44,245 bases of DNA from the NCBI RefSeq assembly GCF_029889805.1, contig NZ_JARANT010000011.1, positions 1 through 44,245 of the forward strand, in the 5' to 3' direction. The position numbers and the translations under genes were made by a program. This DNA comes from Halorubrum sp. Boch-26 (GTDB lineage: Archaea > Halobacteriota > Halobacteria > Halobacteriales > Haloferacaceae). Under the pieces are notes generated by a model. It was not told where the DNA came from, ran no database searches, and worked only from the letters and a program-made list of their open reading frames with translations. Of the stretch, positions 5,921 through 13,473 are shown in pieces. The number at the start of each line of letters is the position of its first letter. Position 1 is the first letter of the stretch.

Positions 5921-7765
5921 ATGACCGATCCCACGGTGACGCGACTGTTCGGCGGTCCGGGCAGCGGAAAAACCACGGCGCTACTGGACCGCGTCGAGGG
6001 GATCCTCGAAGACGACGACGCGGACGTCCGCGACGTGCTCGTCGTCTCGTACACGCGCGCGGCCGCCGCCGAGATCCGCGAGCGCCTCGCGGAGCGGCTC
6101 GACGTCTCCCCCCGCAGCCTCCAGGGAAACGTCAGCACCATGCACGCGAAGGCGTACGAGCTGTTGGACCTCTCGCGGGGCGACGTGGTCGGGGAGGACG
6201 ACAAGGAGTCGTTCTGCGAGGAGTACGGCATCGAGTTCGAGGACCAGCACGGCGGCGCCGGCCGCCGGACCGCGCGGTCGACGACGATCGGGAACAAGAT
6301 CATCGCCACCTCCCAGTGGCTCCAGCGGACCGAGCGCGACGTCGCCGACTGGTACGACGTCCCCTTCCAGTGGAACGTCGAGGAGGTTCGACTGCCGCCC
6401 GAGGAGGACCCCAACGCCCAGGAAGGGAACAAGTACACCCCGACGTGGCCTTCCGACGACGACCGGATCGACATCCCCGAGACGATCCGCGCGTGGCGGG
6501 CCTACAAAGGCGACAACGATCTGGTCGGCTTCGCGGACATGCTCGAACGGGTCGCGCAGCGCTCGCTCGTGCCCAACGTCGACTACCTGATCATCGACGA
6601 GTTCCAGGACATCACGACGCTGCAGTACAACGTCTTCCAGGAGTGGCGCCCGCACATGGAGAAGGTGCTCATCGCCGGCGACGACGACCAGGTCGTCTAC
6701 GCGTGGCAGGGCGCCGATCCGGACCTCCTCCTCGACACCGAGGTCGACGAGGACGTTGTCCTCCCGAACTCCTACCGGCTCCCCTCGCAGATCCTCAACG
6801 TCGTTAACGCGGAGATCCGCCACATCGACAAGCGCCAGGAGAAGGACCTCCATCCGCGCAAGGAGGGCGGGACCGTCGAAGCGATCCAATCGCCGTCGAT
6901 GATCGAGCTCGTCCGGAACGTCCGGTACACGGTCGACGACGACGAGGGCGACGTGATGTGCCTGTTCCGGGCCCGGTACCAGATGTTCGACTTCATCGAC
7001 GAGTTCATCGACCACGGGATCCCGTTCACGATGCTGACCGACGGCCGGATGTGGACCGACCGCGTGCAGGACTACGTCAGCGCCATCGAGAAGGCAGAGG
7101 CGGGCGATCCCGTGAACGGACTGGAAGCGCGGCGGCTCGCCGATATGCTCCAAGACTCCGCGTTCGGGACCCACGAGCGCGACGAGTTCTACGACTTCCT
7201 CGACGACCGCGAGGAGGCGGCCGACGCCGACGACGTCTCCCTGATCGAGGTGGCGGCAGACAGGCTCGACGAGTTCATTCCGTTCATGCCGGACACAGCG
7301 AGCGCCGACGACATGGTCCGGAAGGTGACGAGCTTCCAGCGGAAGTCGATGGGCGCGTACTTCGACGGCGACTATCAGGGGACGGACCCCACCCGCGTCC
7401 GCGTCGGGACCATCCACTCCGCGAAGGGCCGCGAGGCCGACCACGTGTTCGTCGCGACCGACCTCACCGAAAAGGTCGTCGAGCAGATGGCGGCCTCCAT
7501 CGAGGACCCGACCGACGTGGACGGCGTCGAGGAGTTCACCAAGACCACGAGTCCGGTCCCCGTCCTCACCGACAACGAGCGCCGGGTGTTCTACGTCGGG
7601 ATGTCCCGCGCCCGCGAGCGGCTCGTGATCATGGAGAGCCTCATCAGCGGGGCGCCGACGCTCCCGATCAGCGTCCTCCTGTTCAACGAGCTCCGCGACG
7701 AGACCCCCGAGGAGCTCGTCGAGGAGGCCCAGGCCGAGCTGGCGGTCCCCGAACCGGAGCCGTGA
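5921..7765 (+). CDS. UvrD/Rep-type ATP-dependent DNA helicase
   Basis: 614-aa superfamily 1A helicase, translocating 3'-5' on single-stranded DNA and probably acting in repair or replication restart. Motif I is GGPGSGKTTAL (residues 11-21); motif Ia is near SYTRAAAAEI; motif II is IIDEFQD, with the Q-D residues typical of UvrD-type enzymes; motif III is GDDDQVVYAWQGA; motif IV is NSYRLPSQI; motif V is GTIHSAKGREADHVF; motif VI is VGMSRARERL. It is somewhat shorter than bacterial UvrD. No C-terminal PCNA-binding motif is seen (the protein ends AVPEPEP). Its TGA overlaps the GTG of the M24 gene, so the two are probably co-translated. A long antisense frame here is a shadow. Confidence 0.93.
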   Translation: MTDPTVTRLFGGPGSGKTTALLDRVEGILEDDDADVRDVLVVSYTRAAAAEIRERLAERLDVSPRSLQGNVSTMHAKAYELLDLSRGDVVGEDDKESFCEEYGIEFEDQHGGAGRRTARSTTIGNKIIATSQWLQRTERDVADWYDVPFQWNVEEVRLPPEEDPNAQEGNKYTPTWPSDDDRIDIPETIRAWRAYKGDNDLVGFADMLERVAQRSLVPNVDYLIIDEFQDITTLQYNVFQEWRPHMEKVLIAGDDDQVVYAWQGADPDLLLDTEVDEDVVLPNSYRLPSQILNVVNAEIRHIDKRQEKDLHPRKEGGTVEAIQSPSMIELVRNVRYTVDDDEGDVMCLFRARYQMFDFIDEFIDHGIPFTMLTDGRMWTDRVQDYVSAIEKAEAGDPVNGLEARRLADMLQDSAFGTHERDEFYDFLDDREEAADADDVSLIEVAADRLDEFIPFMPDTASADDMVRKVTSFQRKSMGAYFDGDYQGTDPTRVRVGTIHSAKGREADHVFVATDLTEKVVEQMAASIEDPTDVDGVEEFTKTTSPVPVLTDNERRVFYVGMSRARERLVIMESLISGAPTLPISVLLFNELRDETPEELVEEAQAELAVPEPEP

Positions 7766-9168
7766 TCGACGGGAGCGACGAGGGAATCGGCGACGGCGAA
7801 AGCGACGACACCGCGCCCGTCGGACGCGTCTCCGCGCTCCGCCCGATCGGGACCGATCTCACGCCGATCGTCGAGGCGGTCGAGGCCGCCGGCGCCGACG
7901 CGTTCGTCGCGGTCGGCGACCGATTCGACGACGACCTCCGGTATCTCACGCGCTTTTCCGGACCGGATCGGCCGTACGCGCTGGTCGTGATTCCGAACGG
8001 CGAAAGCGACGCCGAGAGCGGCGGCGAGAGCGACGGCGACCAAGACGCCGACCGCGCCGTCTGCTGTGCCCCGGGGCTGTTCGCCGAGCAGGCCGAGCGG
8101 GAGTTCGTCGCCGGCGCGAGGGCTCGGATCGACGGCGAGGGCGACGACCGCGGCGACAGCGAAGGGGACGACCGCGACGGCGTCGCCGGCTTCCGCGACG
8201 GCGTCGCCCGCGCGGTAGAGACCGAGAACGTCGGCGACCACGCGGGGGAGCGCGCGGCCGCGGCCGTCGAGGAGTTAGTTGGCGAATCTGCCGCCGAACC
8301 CACGCTCCTCGTCCCGCCGTCGATCCCCCACGACGCCGCCGTCTACCTCGAACGCGCCGGCAACCGGCTCGCGTCGACCGACGCGGTAGCGACGGCGCGA
8401 GCCGAAAAAACGGACGCCGAGATCGACCGCCTCCGCCGCGCCCAGCGCGCGGCCGCGGCCGGGATGGCGCGCGCCGAGACCGTGCTGGCGGAGAGCGAGG
8501 CCAGCGAGGATACGGAGGGAACGGTGAAGCCCGGCCTCCGCTGGGACGGCGCCTCGCTGACGACCGCGCGGCTCCGCCGCGAGATCAACGCGGTCCTCGC
8601 CGCCCGCGGGGTCCGGGACGCCGGCAACACCGTGATCGGCGCCGGCCCGTCCGCCGCGGACCTCCACTTCGTCGGCGACGAGCCGATCCGACCAGGCGAG
8701 ACGGTCCTGCTGGACGTCTCGCCCCGCGGCCCGGACGGGTACTACGGCGACATGACCCGGACGTTCGTCGTCGACGGCGACGGCGGGTGGGAGCGACGCG
8801 CGTACGTCGCGGTCGAGGCCGCGCGGGAGGCCGCGCTCGCGGAGGTCGAACCGGGCGTTCCGGCCAAGACCGTCCACGGCGAGGCGGCGGCGGAGCTGGC
8901 CGCCTACGGGTTCGATCCGAACGCCGGCGAGGGGGAGGCCGGGTTCACCCACGGCACCGGCCACGGCGTGGGCGTGAGCCTCCACGAGTCGCCGTCGCTG
9001 TCGGGCGGGGGCGAGCTGCGACCGGGCCACGTGGTGACGATCGAGCCCGGCGTCTACGACCCGGGCGTCGGCGGCGTCAGACTGGAGGACCTCGTCGTCG
9101 TCACCGGCGACGGGCACGAGATACTGGCGGAGTACCCGTTCGGGATCGTCCCCGAAAAACGCGAGTGA
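7762..9168 (+). CDS. M24 family metallopeptidase (Xaa-Pro aminopeptidase-like)
   Basis: 468-aa pita-bread-fold peptidase, likely removing N-terminal residues before proline. The two-metal centre is visible: LLDVSPRGPDGYYGDMTRTF (two Asp), FTHGTGHGVGVSLHE (His), TIEPGVYD (Glu) and GVRLEDLV (Glu). The N-terminal creatinase-like domain is interrupted by two acidic Gly/Ser/Asp-rich insertions (about residues 78-94 and 126-144), probably surface loops. The GTG at 7762 overlaps the helicase stop (GTGA); an open frame continues far upstream, but only as a shadow of the helicase gene. The first 20 residues are low complexity, so a slightly later start cannot be excluded. Coupling to a helicase looks accidental functionally. 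Confidence 0.88.
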   Translation: MIDGSDEGIGDGESDDTAPVGRVSALRPIGTDLTPIVEAVEAAGADAFVAVGDRFDDDLRYLTRFSGPDRPYALVVIPNGESDAESGGESDGDQDADRAVCCAPGLFAEQAEREFVAGARARIDGEGDDRGDSEGDDRDGVAGFRDGVARAVETENVGDHAGERAAAAVEELVGESAAEPTLLVPPSIPHDAAVYLERAGNRLASTDAVATARAEKTDAEIDRLRRAQRAAAAGMARAETVLAESEASEDTEGTVKPGLRWDGASLTTARLRREINAVLAARGVRDAGNTVIGAGPSAADLHFVGDEPIRPGETVLLDVSPRGPDGYYGDMTRTFVVDGDGGWERRAYVAVEAAREAALAEVEPGVPAKTVHGEAAAELAAYGFDPNAGEGEAGFTHGTGHGVGVSLHESPSLSGGGELRPGHVVTIEPGVYDPGVGGVRLEDLVVVTGDGHEILAEYPFGIVPEKRE

Positions 9169-9187
9169 GGCCGGCCCCGGCCACCGA

Positions 9188-9463
9188 TCACTGCTCGCCG
9201 GAATCGCTCTCGGACTCCGCGGCGACCGCCTCGTCCCCGGGGCGGAGCTGTCGCGGGAGCAGCCCCGAGACCAGCCCGCGGAGGATCCGCCCCGGATCGA
9301 GGAAGTACTGCGGGAGCGCGACCATCGCGACGGCGACGACGAGCAGTCCGGCGCCGAGCGCGAGTTCGCCGGCGAACAGCCGGATGACGGCGTAGTTCGC
9401 GAGCGGCAGCGCGAACACGAGCGACGCCGCCAGCCCGATCATGTCCATCAGCCCGAGATTCAT
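9188..9463 (-). CDS. Small haloarchaeal membrane protein, unknown function
   Basis: 91-aa protein with two hydrophobic helices (about residues 5-27 and 31-50), a short loop with YFLDPGRILRGLVSGLLP and an acidic Glu/Ser tail. It resembles the many two-helix haloarchaeal DUF proteins (possibly DUF7533), but I do not recognise it with certainty. It is convergent with the M24 gene (19-nt gap) and divergent from riboflavin synthase. The Met at 9463 is the only sensible start before the first helix. Confidence 0.7.
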   Translation of the reverse strand: MNLGLMDMIGLAASLVFALPLANYAVIRLFAGELALGAGLLVVAVAMVALPQYFLDPGRILRGLVSGLLPRQLRPGDEAVAAESESDSGEQ

Positions 9464-9625
9464 TGGACCCTGATTTGCGCCCGGCGTTCAAAAGCTGCGC
9501 GGCGGCGGTCGCTCGGGCACCGTCGACGGCGGCAGACGCTCCGCCGCGTCGAACCGCCGGCCGTCCCGGGCCGCGAGCCGCCCCGAACACCGAACCGATA
9601 TGTGTCGCGCGCGCTCAGATCGGGT
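9464..9625. other. Divergent intergenic region
   Basis: These 162 nt separate the small membrane gene from riboflavin synthase. The right end carries the TATA-like CCGATATGTG (9593-9602), 24-33 nt before the ATG at 9626. The remainder is GC-rich without a recognisable repeat or RNA gene. Confidence 0.5.
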
Positions 9626-10234
9626 ATGTTCACCGGTATCGTCGAGGACACGGGCGCGGTCCGCGAACGGACCGAGACCGCGGACGGGCTCCGGCTTCGG
9701 ATCGGCGTCGAGGGGTTCGACGACCTCCACCACGGCCAGTCGATAAGCGTCAGCGGCGTCTGTCTGACCGTCGAGGAGTACGAGACCGACGGCGACGCGG
9801 GCGGCTGGTTCGAGGTGTTCCTCGCGAGCGAGACGGTCGCGAAGACGTACCTCGGCGACGTGAAGGAGGGGGACCCGGTCAACGTCGAGCGCGCGATGCC
9901 CGCCGACGGGCGGTTCGACGGCCACGTCGTGCAGGGTCACGTCGACACCGTCGCCGAGGTGACGGGGATCGAGCGCGTCGGCGAGGACTGGCGCTTCGCG
10001 TTCGCGATCCCGGAGGGGCACGCCGACTACCTCGTCGACAAGGGGTCGGTAACGCTCGACGGCATCTCGCTGACGGTCGCCGAGAAGCGCGAGGCCGAGT
10101 TCGACGTGGCGGTCATCCCGACGACGTACGACCTCACCACGCTCTCGGAGAAGTCGGTCGGCGACCCGGTCCACCTGGAGGTCGACGTGATCGCGAAGTA
10201 CGTCGAGAACATGCTCGACGGCTACGCGGGATAG
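9626..10234 (+). CDS. ribE: Riboflavin synthase, alpha-subunit type
   Basis: 202-aa enzyme dismutating two 6,7-dimethyl-8-ribityllumazines into riboflavin and the pyrimidinedione. It shows the duplicated lumazine-binding fold: the first domain starts MFTGIVEDTGAV with SISVSGVCLTV, and the second starts FDGHVVQGHVDTVAEV with SVTLDGISLTV. This is the bacterial-type trimeric enzyme, which haloarchaea use instead of the archaeal RibC type of methanogens. Length is normal. The start at MFTG is invariant in the family; an ATG eight codons upstream (MSRALRSG) is rejected because it would overlap the TATA-like element. No other riboflavin gene is adjacent. Confidence 0.95.
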   Translation: MFTGIVEDTGAVRERTETADGLRLRIGVEGFDDLHHGQSISVSGVCLTVEEYETDGDAGGWFEVFLASETVAKTYLGDVKEGDPVNVERAMPADGRFDGHVVQGHVDTVAEVTGIERVGEDWRFAFAIPEGHADYLVDKGSVTLDGISLTVAEKREAEFDVAVIPTTYDLTTLSEKSVGDPVHLEVDVIAKYVENMLDGYAG

Positions 10235-10270
10235 GCGGACGTCGAGAGAAGCAGAGAAGCTCCGGACGCG

Positions 10271-10969
10271 TTAGGCGTCCTTCGCTCCCTGTACCGTCTC
10301 GCGGACGGCGTCGACGCCCTCGTCGTGGAGCAGGTCGCCGACGACGATCACGTCGCTGTGGGCGGCCATCTCGTTGGCGGACTCGTAGTCGCCGATCCCG
10401 CCGCCGTAAAAGAGGGTGGCGTCGTCGAGCGCATCGTGGGCGGCCGCGACTTTCTCCGTGTCGCCGAAGGTACCCGAGTACTCGACGTAGATTATCTCCT
10501 GGCCGAACATGCGCTCGGCGACCTTCGCGTACGCGCCCACGTCGTCGGCCGCGAGGTCGCAGTTCGCGTCCGTCAGCTCCGCGACCGCGGCGTCGGGGTT
10601 GAGGACGATGTACGCCTCGGTGTGCGTCCGGTCCCAGTCGAGGTCGTCGATGCGGACCCACTCCTTGTGCGCGCCCGTGATCCAGAACGGACCGCCGGCG
10701 TTGAACACCGTCGGGATCAGGTAGCCGTCGAGCGCCGGCGAGTCGACGACGACGCCCGGGTTCGACGGCTCCTGGTACAGCGGGACGTCGTACTCGGCCG
10801 CGGCGTCGACGACGCGCGTCATCTTCTCCGCGGTGATATCGAGGGTCCCGCCGATCTCGATCGCGTCGGTGCCGGTGCGGCAGACGTCCTCGAAGGTCTC
10901 GCCGTCCCGCAGTTCCTTGTCGGGATCGACCTTCAGCACGTGGTCCCAGTCGTCCCACGGGTTGCTCAT
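10271..10969 (-). CDS. Geranylgeranylglyceryl phosphate synthase
   Basis: 232-aa TIM-barrel prenyltransferase forming the first ether bond of archaeal lipids from sn-glycerol-1-phosphate and GGPP. Family features include [13 protein letters not shown] near residue 34, [45 protein letters not shown] and the phosphate-binding end [11 protein letters not shown] followed by [13 protein letters not shown]. Length and motif order fit the haloarchaeal group I enzymes. The Met at 10969 ([11 protein letters not shown]) is chosen over upstream extensions since a T-rich promoter-like element with an inverted repeat lies 22-36 nt before it. With carS in the same window, two of the core ether-lipid steps are encoded nearby. 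Confidence 0.93.
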   Translation of the reverse strand: MSNPWDDWDHVLKVDPDKELRDGETFEDVCRTGTDAIEIGGTLDITAEKMTRVVDAAAEYDVPLYQEPSNPGVVVDSPALDGYLIPTVFNAGGPFWITGAHKEWVRIDDLDWDRTHTEAYIVLNPDAAVAELTDANCDLAADDVGAYAKVAERMFGQEIIYVEYSGTFGDTEKVAAAHDALDDATLFYGGGIGDYESANEMAAHSDVIVVGDLLHDEGVDAVRETVQGAKDA

Positions 10970-10990
10970 CGGGAACGACTCCACCGGGCG

Positions 10991-11005
10991 GCACCAAAAA
11001 GGTGC
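10991..11005 (-). promoter_or_regulatory. Inverted repeat over the probable TATA box of GGGP synthase
   Basis: GCACC-AAAAA-GGTGC is a perfect 5-bp palindrome with an A5/T5 centre, 22-36 nt upstream of the ATG at 10969, where the TATA/BRE should be. On the coding strand the centre reads TTTTT. It could be the promoter itself or an operator that blocks it. Confidence 0.45.
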
Positions 11006-11031
11006 GGAACCTGCCTCGTCGCTCACCCCGC

Positions 11032-11081
11032 AACTGGACAATCCACAACCGGACAATCCGTAACCGGACAATCCGTAACCG
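11032..11081. repeat. 15-bp tandem repeat, three copies
   Basis: AACCGGACAATCCGT occurs exactly at 11047-11061 and 11062-11076, preceded by a variant copy at 11032-11046 (three differences) and followed by the first 5 nt of a fourth. It lies between the end of cetZ and the promoter of GGGP synthase, on no gene. There are no spacers, so it is not a CRISPR array. Confidence 0.85.
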
Positions 11082-11094
11082 TTCGACCTCCCGT

Positions 11095-12174
11095 TCAGAG
11101 CAGATCGTCGAGCTCGTCGTTCTGGAACGCCATCGCGGGGTCGACCCGTTCTTCCGGCTCGTCGCGGACCGCCTGCCGAGCCCGTTCGAGGAACGCCTCG
11201 ATCCGGCGGGAGCGCTCGACGCCGGCGAGCAGCACGAGCGCCGCGATCCGGTCGGAGTCGAGCGGGAAGTCGCCGCCGCGCACCTGCATCGAGCCGGTCT
11301 CCTCTTGGAGCCACTTACGTGCCTTCTCCGCGCCCTTCCGGGAGATGCGGTCGGGGTCGCCGGCGACGGCGACGAGAGCGGCGTCGGCGTCGGTCGCGTT
11401 CGGGAGCGACATCCCCGTCATCACCGCGCTCCGGACGGTGCTCATCACGGTCGTGACGTTCTCCTCCGGGCCCTCGGCGGCCGGCGCCGAGGCGAACCCG
11501 ATCGCCGCCATCCCGCCGGCCCGCAGCGTGTTGATCACCTCGCTCGTGTCGACGACCGACTCGCCGACGCCCTCGACCGATTCGCCGGCGGCGAGCAGGA
11601 GGCCGACGCGCCGCGCCATCGACTCGTTGATCGCGGCGAAGCCCCCCTCGACCGATTCCCCGGAAGAGCGCCACGCGTCGTTGTCGAGAAGGACCGTCGC
11701 GTCCGCCTCCCGTACCAGCGTCTTCAGCGACCGGCCCGCGTTCACCTGGTACATCGCCCCCTCGTCGCGGCCGGGGAGAATTCCGATCGCGTAGACGGGA
11801 ACGTCGTACACCCGGCTCAGCTCGCGGACGAGCACCGGCGCGCCGCCCGACCCGGTGCCGCCGCCGAGCCCGGCGACCACGAACAGCGCCTCGGCCTCCG
11901 CCGTCACCTTTGACGCGATCGCGCCTAATACCTCGACTGCGTCCTCGTTCATCACTTCGGCGCCGAGCTCGTTGTCGCCGCCGACGCCGTGACCGTTCAC
12001 CCGCGACTGACCGACGAGGACCGTCTCAAGCGGGAGCGGATCGAGGTCCGCCGCGGCCGTGTTGACCGCGAGCGCGTCGAGCACCGCGCCGTAGCCGGCA
12101 TCGGCGTCGAACTGAGCGAGGGCGGTCGTGAGCTTCCCGCCCGCCTGTCCGACGCCGAGGAGGACTGCCTTCAT
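11095..12174 (-). CDS. cetZ: CetZ, tubulin/FtsZ-like cytoskeletal GTPase
   Basis: 359-aa GTPase of the archaeal CetZ family, whose members control cell shape and motility-related morphology rather than division. Visible features are the N-terminal GVGQAGGKL nucleotide loop, [11 protein letters not shown], the tubulin signature [12 protein letters not shown] (residues 102-113, T4 loop), the segment [24 protein letters not shown] and the synergy-loop [16 protein letters not shown]. The protein ends in an acidic tail ([10 protein letters not shown]). It lacks the typical FtsZ C-terminal peptide. It is divergent from the pilus-like operon, sharing a 75-nt intergenic region. Which CetZ paralogue it is cannot be decided here. 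Confidence 0.9.
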   Translation of the reverse strand: MKAVLLGVGQAGGKLTTALAQFDADAGYGAVLDALAVNTAAADLDPLPLETVLVGQSRVNGHGVGGDNELGAEVMNEDAVEVLGAIASKVTAEAEALFVVAGLGGGTGSGGAPVLVRELSRVYDVPVYAIGILPGRDEGAMYQVNAGRSLKTLVREADATVLLDNDAWRSSGESVEGGFAAINESMARRVGLLLAAGESVEGVGESVVDTSEVINTLRAGGMAAIGFASAPAAEGPEENVTTVMSTVRSAVMTGMSLPNATDADAALVAVAGDPDRISRKGAEKARKWLQEETGSMQVRGGDFPLDSDRIAALVLLAGVERSRRIEAFLERARQAVRDEPEERVDPAMAFQNDELDDLL

Positions 12175-12195
12175 GTTCGGATGATAACCGATCCG

Positions 12196-12206
12196 GCGTA
12201 TTACGC
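12196..12206 (-). promoter_or_regulatory. Palindrome at the cetZ promoter position
   Basis: GCGTATTACGC is an 11-nt palindrome (5-bp arms around one T), 22-32 nt upstream of the cetZ ATG, just where a TATA element is expected. It lies in the 75-nt region shared with the divergent pilus-like operon. Confidence 0.45.
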
Positions 12207-12218
12207 TTTCCCCCGCGG

Positions 12219-12245
12219 TTTAAGTACCAAACCGAGGCCAGTCGC
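12219..12245 (+). promoter_or_regulatory. Extended TATA promoter of the pilus-like locus, copy 1
   Basis: The element begins TTTAAGTACCAAACCG and continues to 12245, four nt before the ATG at 12250. It matches the element at 17249-17275 at 23 of 27 positions and the one at 13444-13459 over the first 16 nt. The distance from the first T to the start codon is 31 nt (30 in the other two), so spacing is conserved as well as sequence. Confidence 0.7.
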
Positions 12246-12249
12246 GGGC

Positions 12250-12873
12250 ATGTCGAACGCTACCGACGAGAGGAGTCGGACATCGGACCGCGGAGAACGG
12301 CCGCCCGGCGCCGAAGCCGGCAGACCGAGCGACGCACAGGCCGAAGACCACCTCGAGGAGCGTCTCCGCGCGGTCGAGCGTGCTCTGACCGGGTCCGACA
12401 CGGCCGTCGCGGACCTCGGTGACGACGCGGCCGCCGCGGCGGAACGCGAGGCCCTAGCGTCGCGCGTGGCCGAGCTCGAATCGCGTGTCGAAGAGCTGGA
12501 GGCCGCAACGCAGGCTATCAGAGGGTACGTGGGATCGATCCGAGCCGTCAATAGAGAGGTAGAACGGCGAGCCGATCTCGCGCTGGCGAGAGCGAACCGC
12601 GGTGAGGAGGGCGCCCATGACACGGGATCCGCAAACGAGACCGATCTCAGCGACGCGGCCCAAGGCGACGGTGAGCCCGACGACATGGCCGGCGACGACG
12701 GTCACGCCACTGCGGTGCCGAGCGAGGCGGCCCTCGACGCTGCCGTCCCAGCGGACGACGCCGGTCAGACCGACGCGCGAGCATCGGCCGATTGGGACGC
12801 CGCCGACGGGGGAAACGACGCAGACGGATCGTGGCGAGACGAGGCACTGGAGCGGCTCCGTGAGTCCCTGTAA
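12250..12873 (+). CDS. Coiled-coil protein, DUF7310-like
   Basis: 207-aa acidic, soluble protein. Residues ~33-105 form a likely coiled coil (DHLEERLRAVERALT, then AEREALASRVAELESRVEELEAATQAIRGYVG, and INREVERRADLALARAN). A disordered Ala/Asp/Gly-rich tail follows and ends with a short helix (WRDEALERLRESL). I assign it to the haloarchaeal DUF7310 coiled-coil group from memory. As the first gene of the pilus-like locus it may be a cytoplasmic adaptor of the ATPase; that is inference. The ATG at 12250 is fixed by the promoter element just upstream. A longer frame upstream lies antisense to cetZ. Confidence 0.8.
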   Translation: MSNATDERSRTSDRGERPPGAEAGRPSDAQAEDHLEERLRAVERALTGSDTAVADLGDDAAAAAEREALASRVAELESRVEELEAATQAIRGYVGSIRAVNREVERRADLALARANRGEEGAHDTGSANETDLSDAAQGDGEPDDMAGDDGHATAVPSEAALDAAVPADDAGQTDARASADWDAADGGNDADGSWRDEALERLRESL

Positions 12874-12942
12874 GCCGGACCGTACGGCGGGATCGAGAAG
12901 CGCGGCGAGGATCGGGGTCGCGACGGAGGAGGCGATCGGGCC

Positions 12943-13440
12943 GTGATCCGCGTCGTCCTCACCGTCCTCGTCGCCGTCGCCCTCCTCGCGGCCGCGGCGC
13001 CGGCGCTGGAAGACGCCCGAGCGGCCACGACCGTCGAACGGCTCGACACCGAGGCGGACCGCGTCGAGCGAGCCGTCGGCGGCCTCGTCTCGGGCTCCGT
13101 GAGCGTCGCGGACCCCGCGCTCGCCGCGCGGACGACGGTGACCGTCCGGGTCCCGAGCGGGTTCGGGGCGGCACCGGTCGAGCGCGTCGTGCTCGTGGAA
13201 ACCGAAGGCGTCGACGGAGCGGAGACCGCAGAGACGAACGCCGCCGAGGCGGACGTCGCGATCCGATACCGGATCGACGGCGGCCCCGATCGGTCGGTGC
13301 CGATCGTACCCGGAGGCGTGGGCGCAGCCGTCGCTGTCGACGGCGGCGCGATCGCGCTCCGACCGGGCGGTGAGAGCCGGCTGGTACTCCGGCTCGTCGA
13401 CGACGGCGGACCGACCGTCCGGATCGCCAGAGTGGGGTGA
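12943..13440 (+). CDS. N-terminally anchored protein, DUF7311-like
   Basis: 165-aa protein starting with a hydrophobic helix (VVLTVLVAVALLAAAAPALEDA, residues ~4-25) followed by an amphipathic helix rich in Ala/Glu/Arg (TTVERLDTEADRVERAVGGL) and a beta-rich domain with VRVPSGFGAAPVERVVLV and GGESRLVLRLVDDGGPTVRI. The layout, a helical spike and then a beta domain, recalls pseudopilins and pilin-like subunits, although no prepilin peptidase site is obvious. The GTG start at 12943 directly precedes the helix. It lies 69 nt after the coiled-coil gene and 33 nt before the ATPase gene. Family name from memory; role inferred from context. Confidence 0.78.
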   Translation: MIRVVLTVLVAVALLAAAAPALEDARAATTVERLDTEADRVERAVGGLVSGSVSVADPALAARTTVTVRVPSGFGAAPVERVVLVETEGVDGAETAETNAAEADVAIRYRIDGGPDRSVPIVPGGVGAAVAVDGGAIALRPGGESRLVLRLVDDGGPTVRIARVG

Positions 13441-13443
13441 TCG

Positions 13444-13459
13444 TTTATATACGAAGCCG
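13444..13459 (+). promoter_or_regulatory. Extended TATA promoter of the pilus-like locus, copy 2
   Basis: TTTATATACGAAGCCG starts 30 nt before the GTG of the ATPase gene. It differs from copy 3 (17249) at only two of 16 positions. An internal promoter here would let the ATPase and platform genes be expressed independently of the first two genes. Confidence 0.65.
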
Positions 13460-13473
13460 GGAGCACGCCCGCC

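Noticed and set aside
5981-7444. 487-aa open frame on the minus strand
   Set aside because: It lies entirely antisense to the helicase gene, which has all seven helicase motifs; the antisense product has no recognisable feature.
6958-7761. N-terminal extension of the M24 peptidase by 268 residues
   Set aside because: The extension is an Arg/Pro/Gly-rich shadow of the helicase in another frame; the GTG at 7762 with its 4-nt overlap is a normal start.
11032-11081. CRISPR-like array
   Set aside because: The 15-bp copies are directly adjacent without spacers, and no cas gene is nearby.
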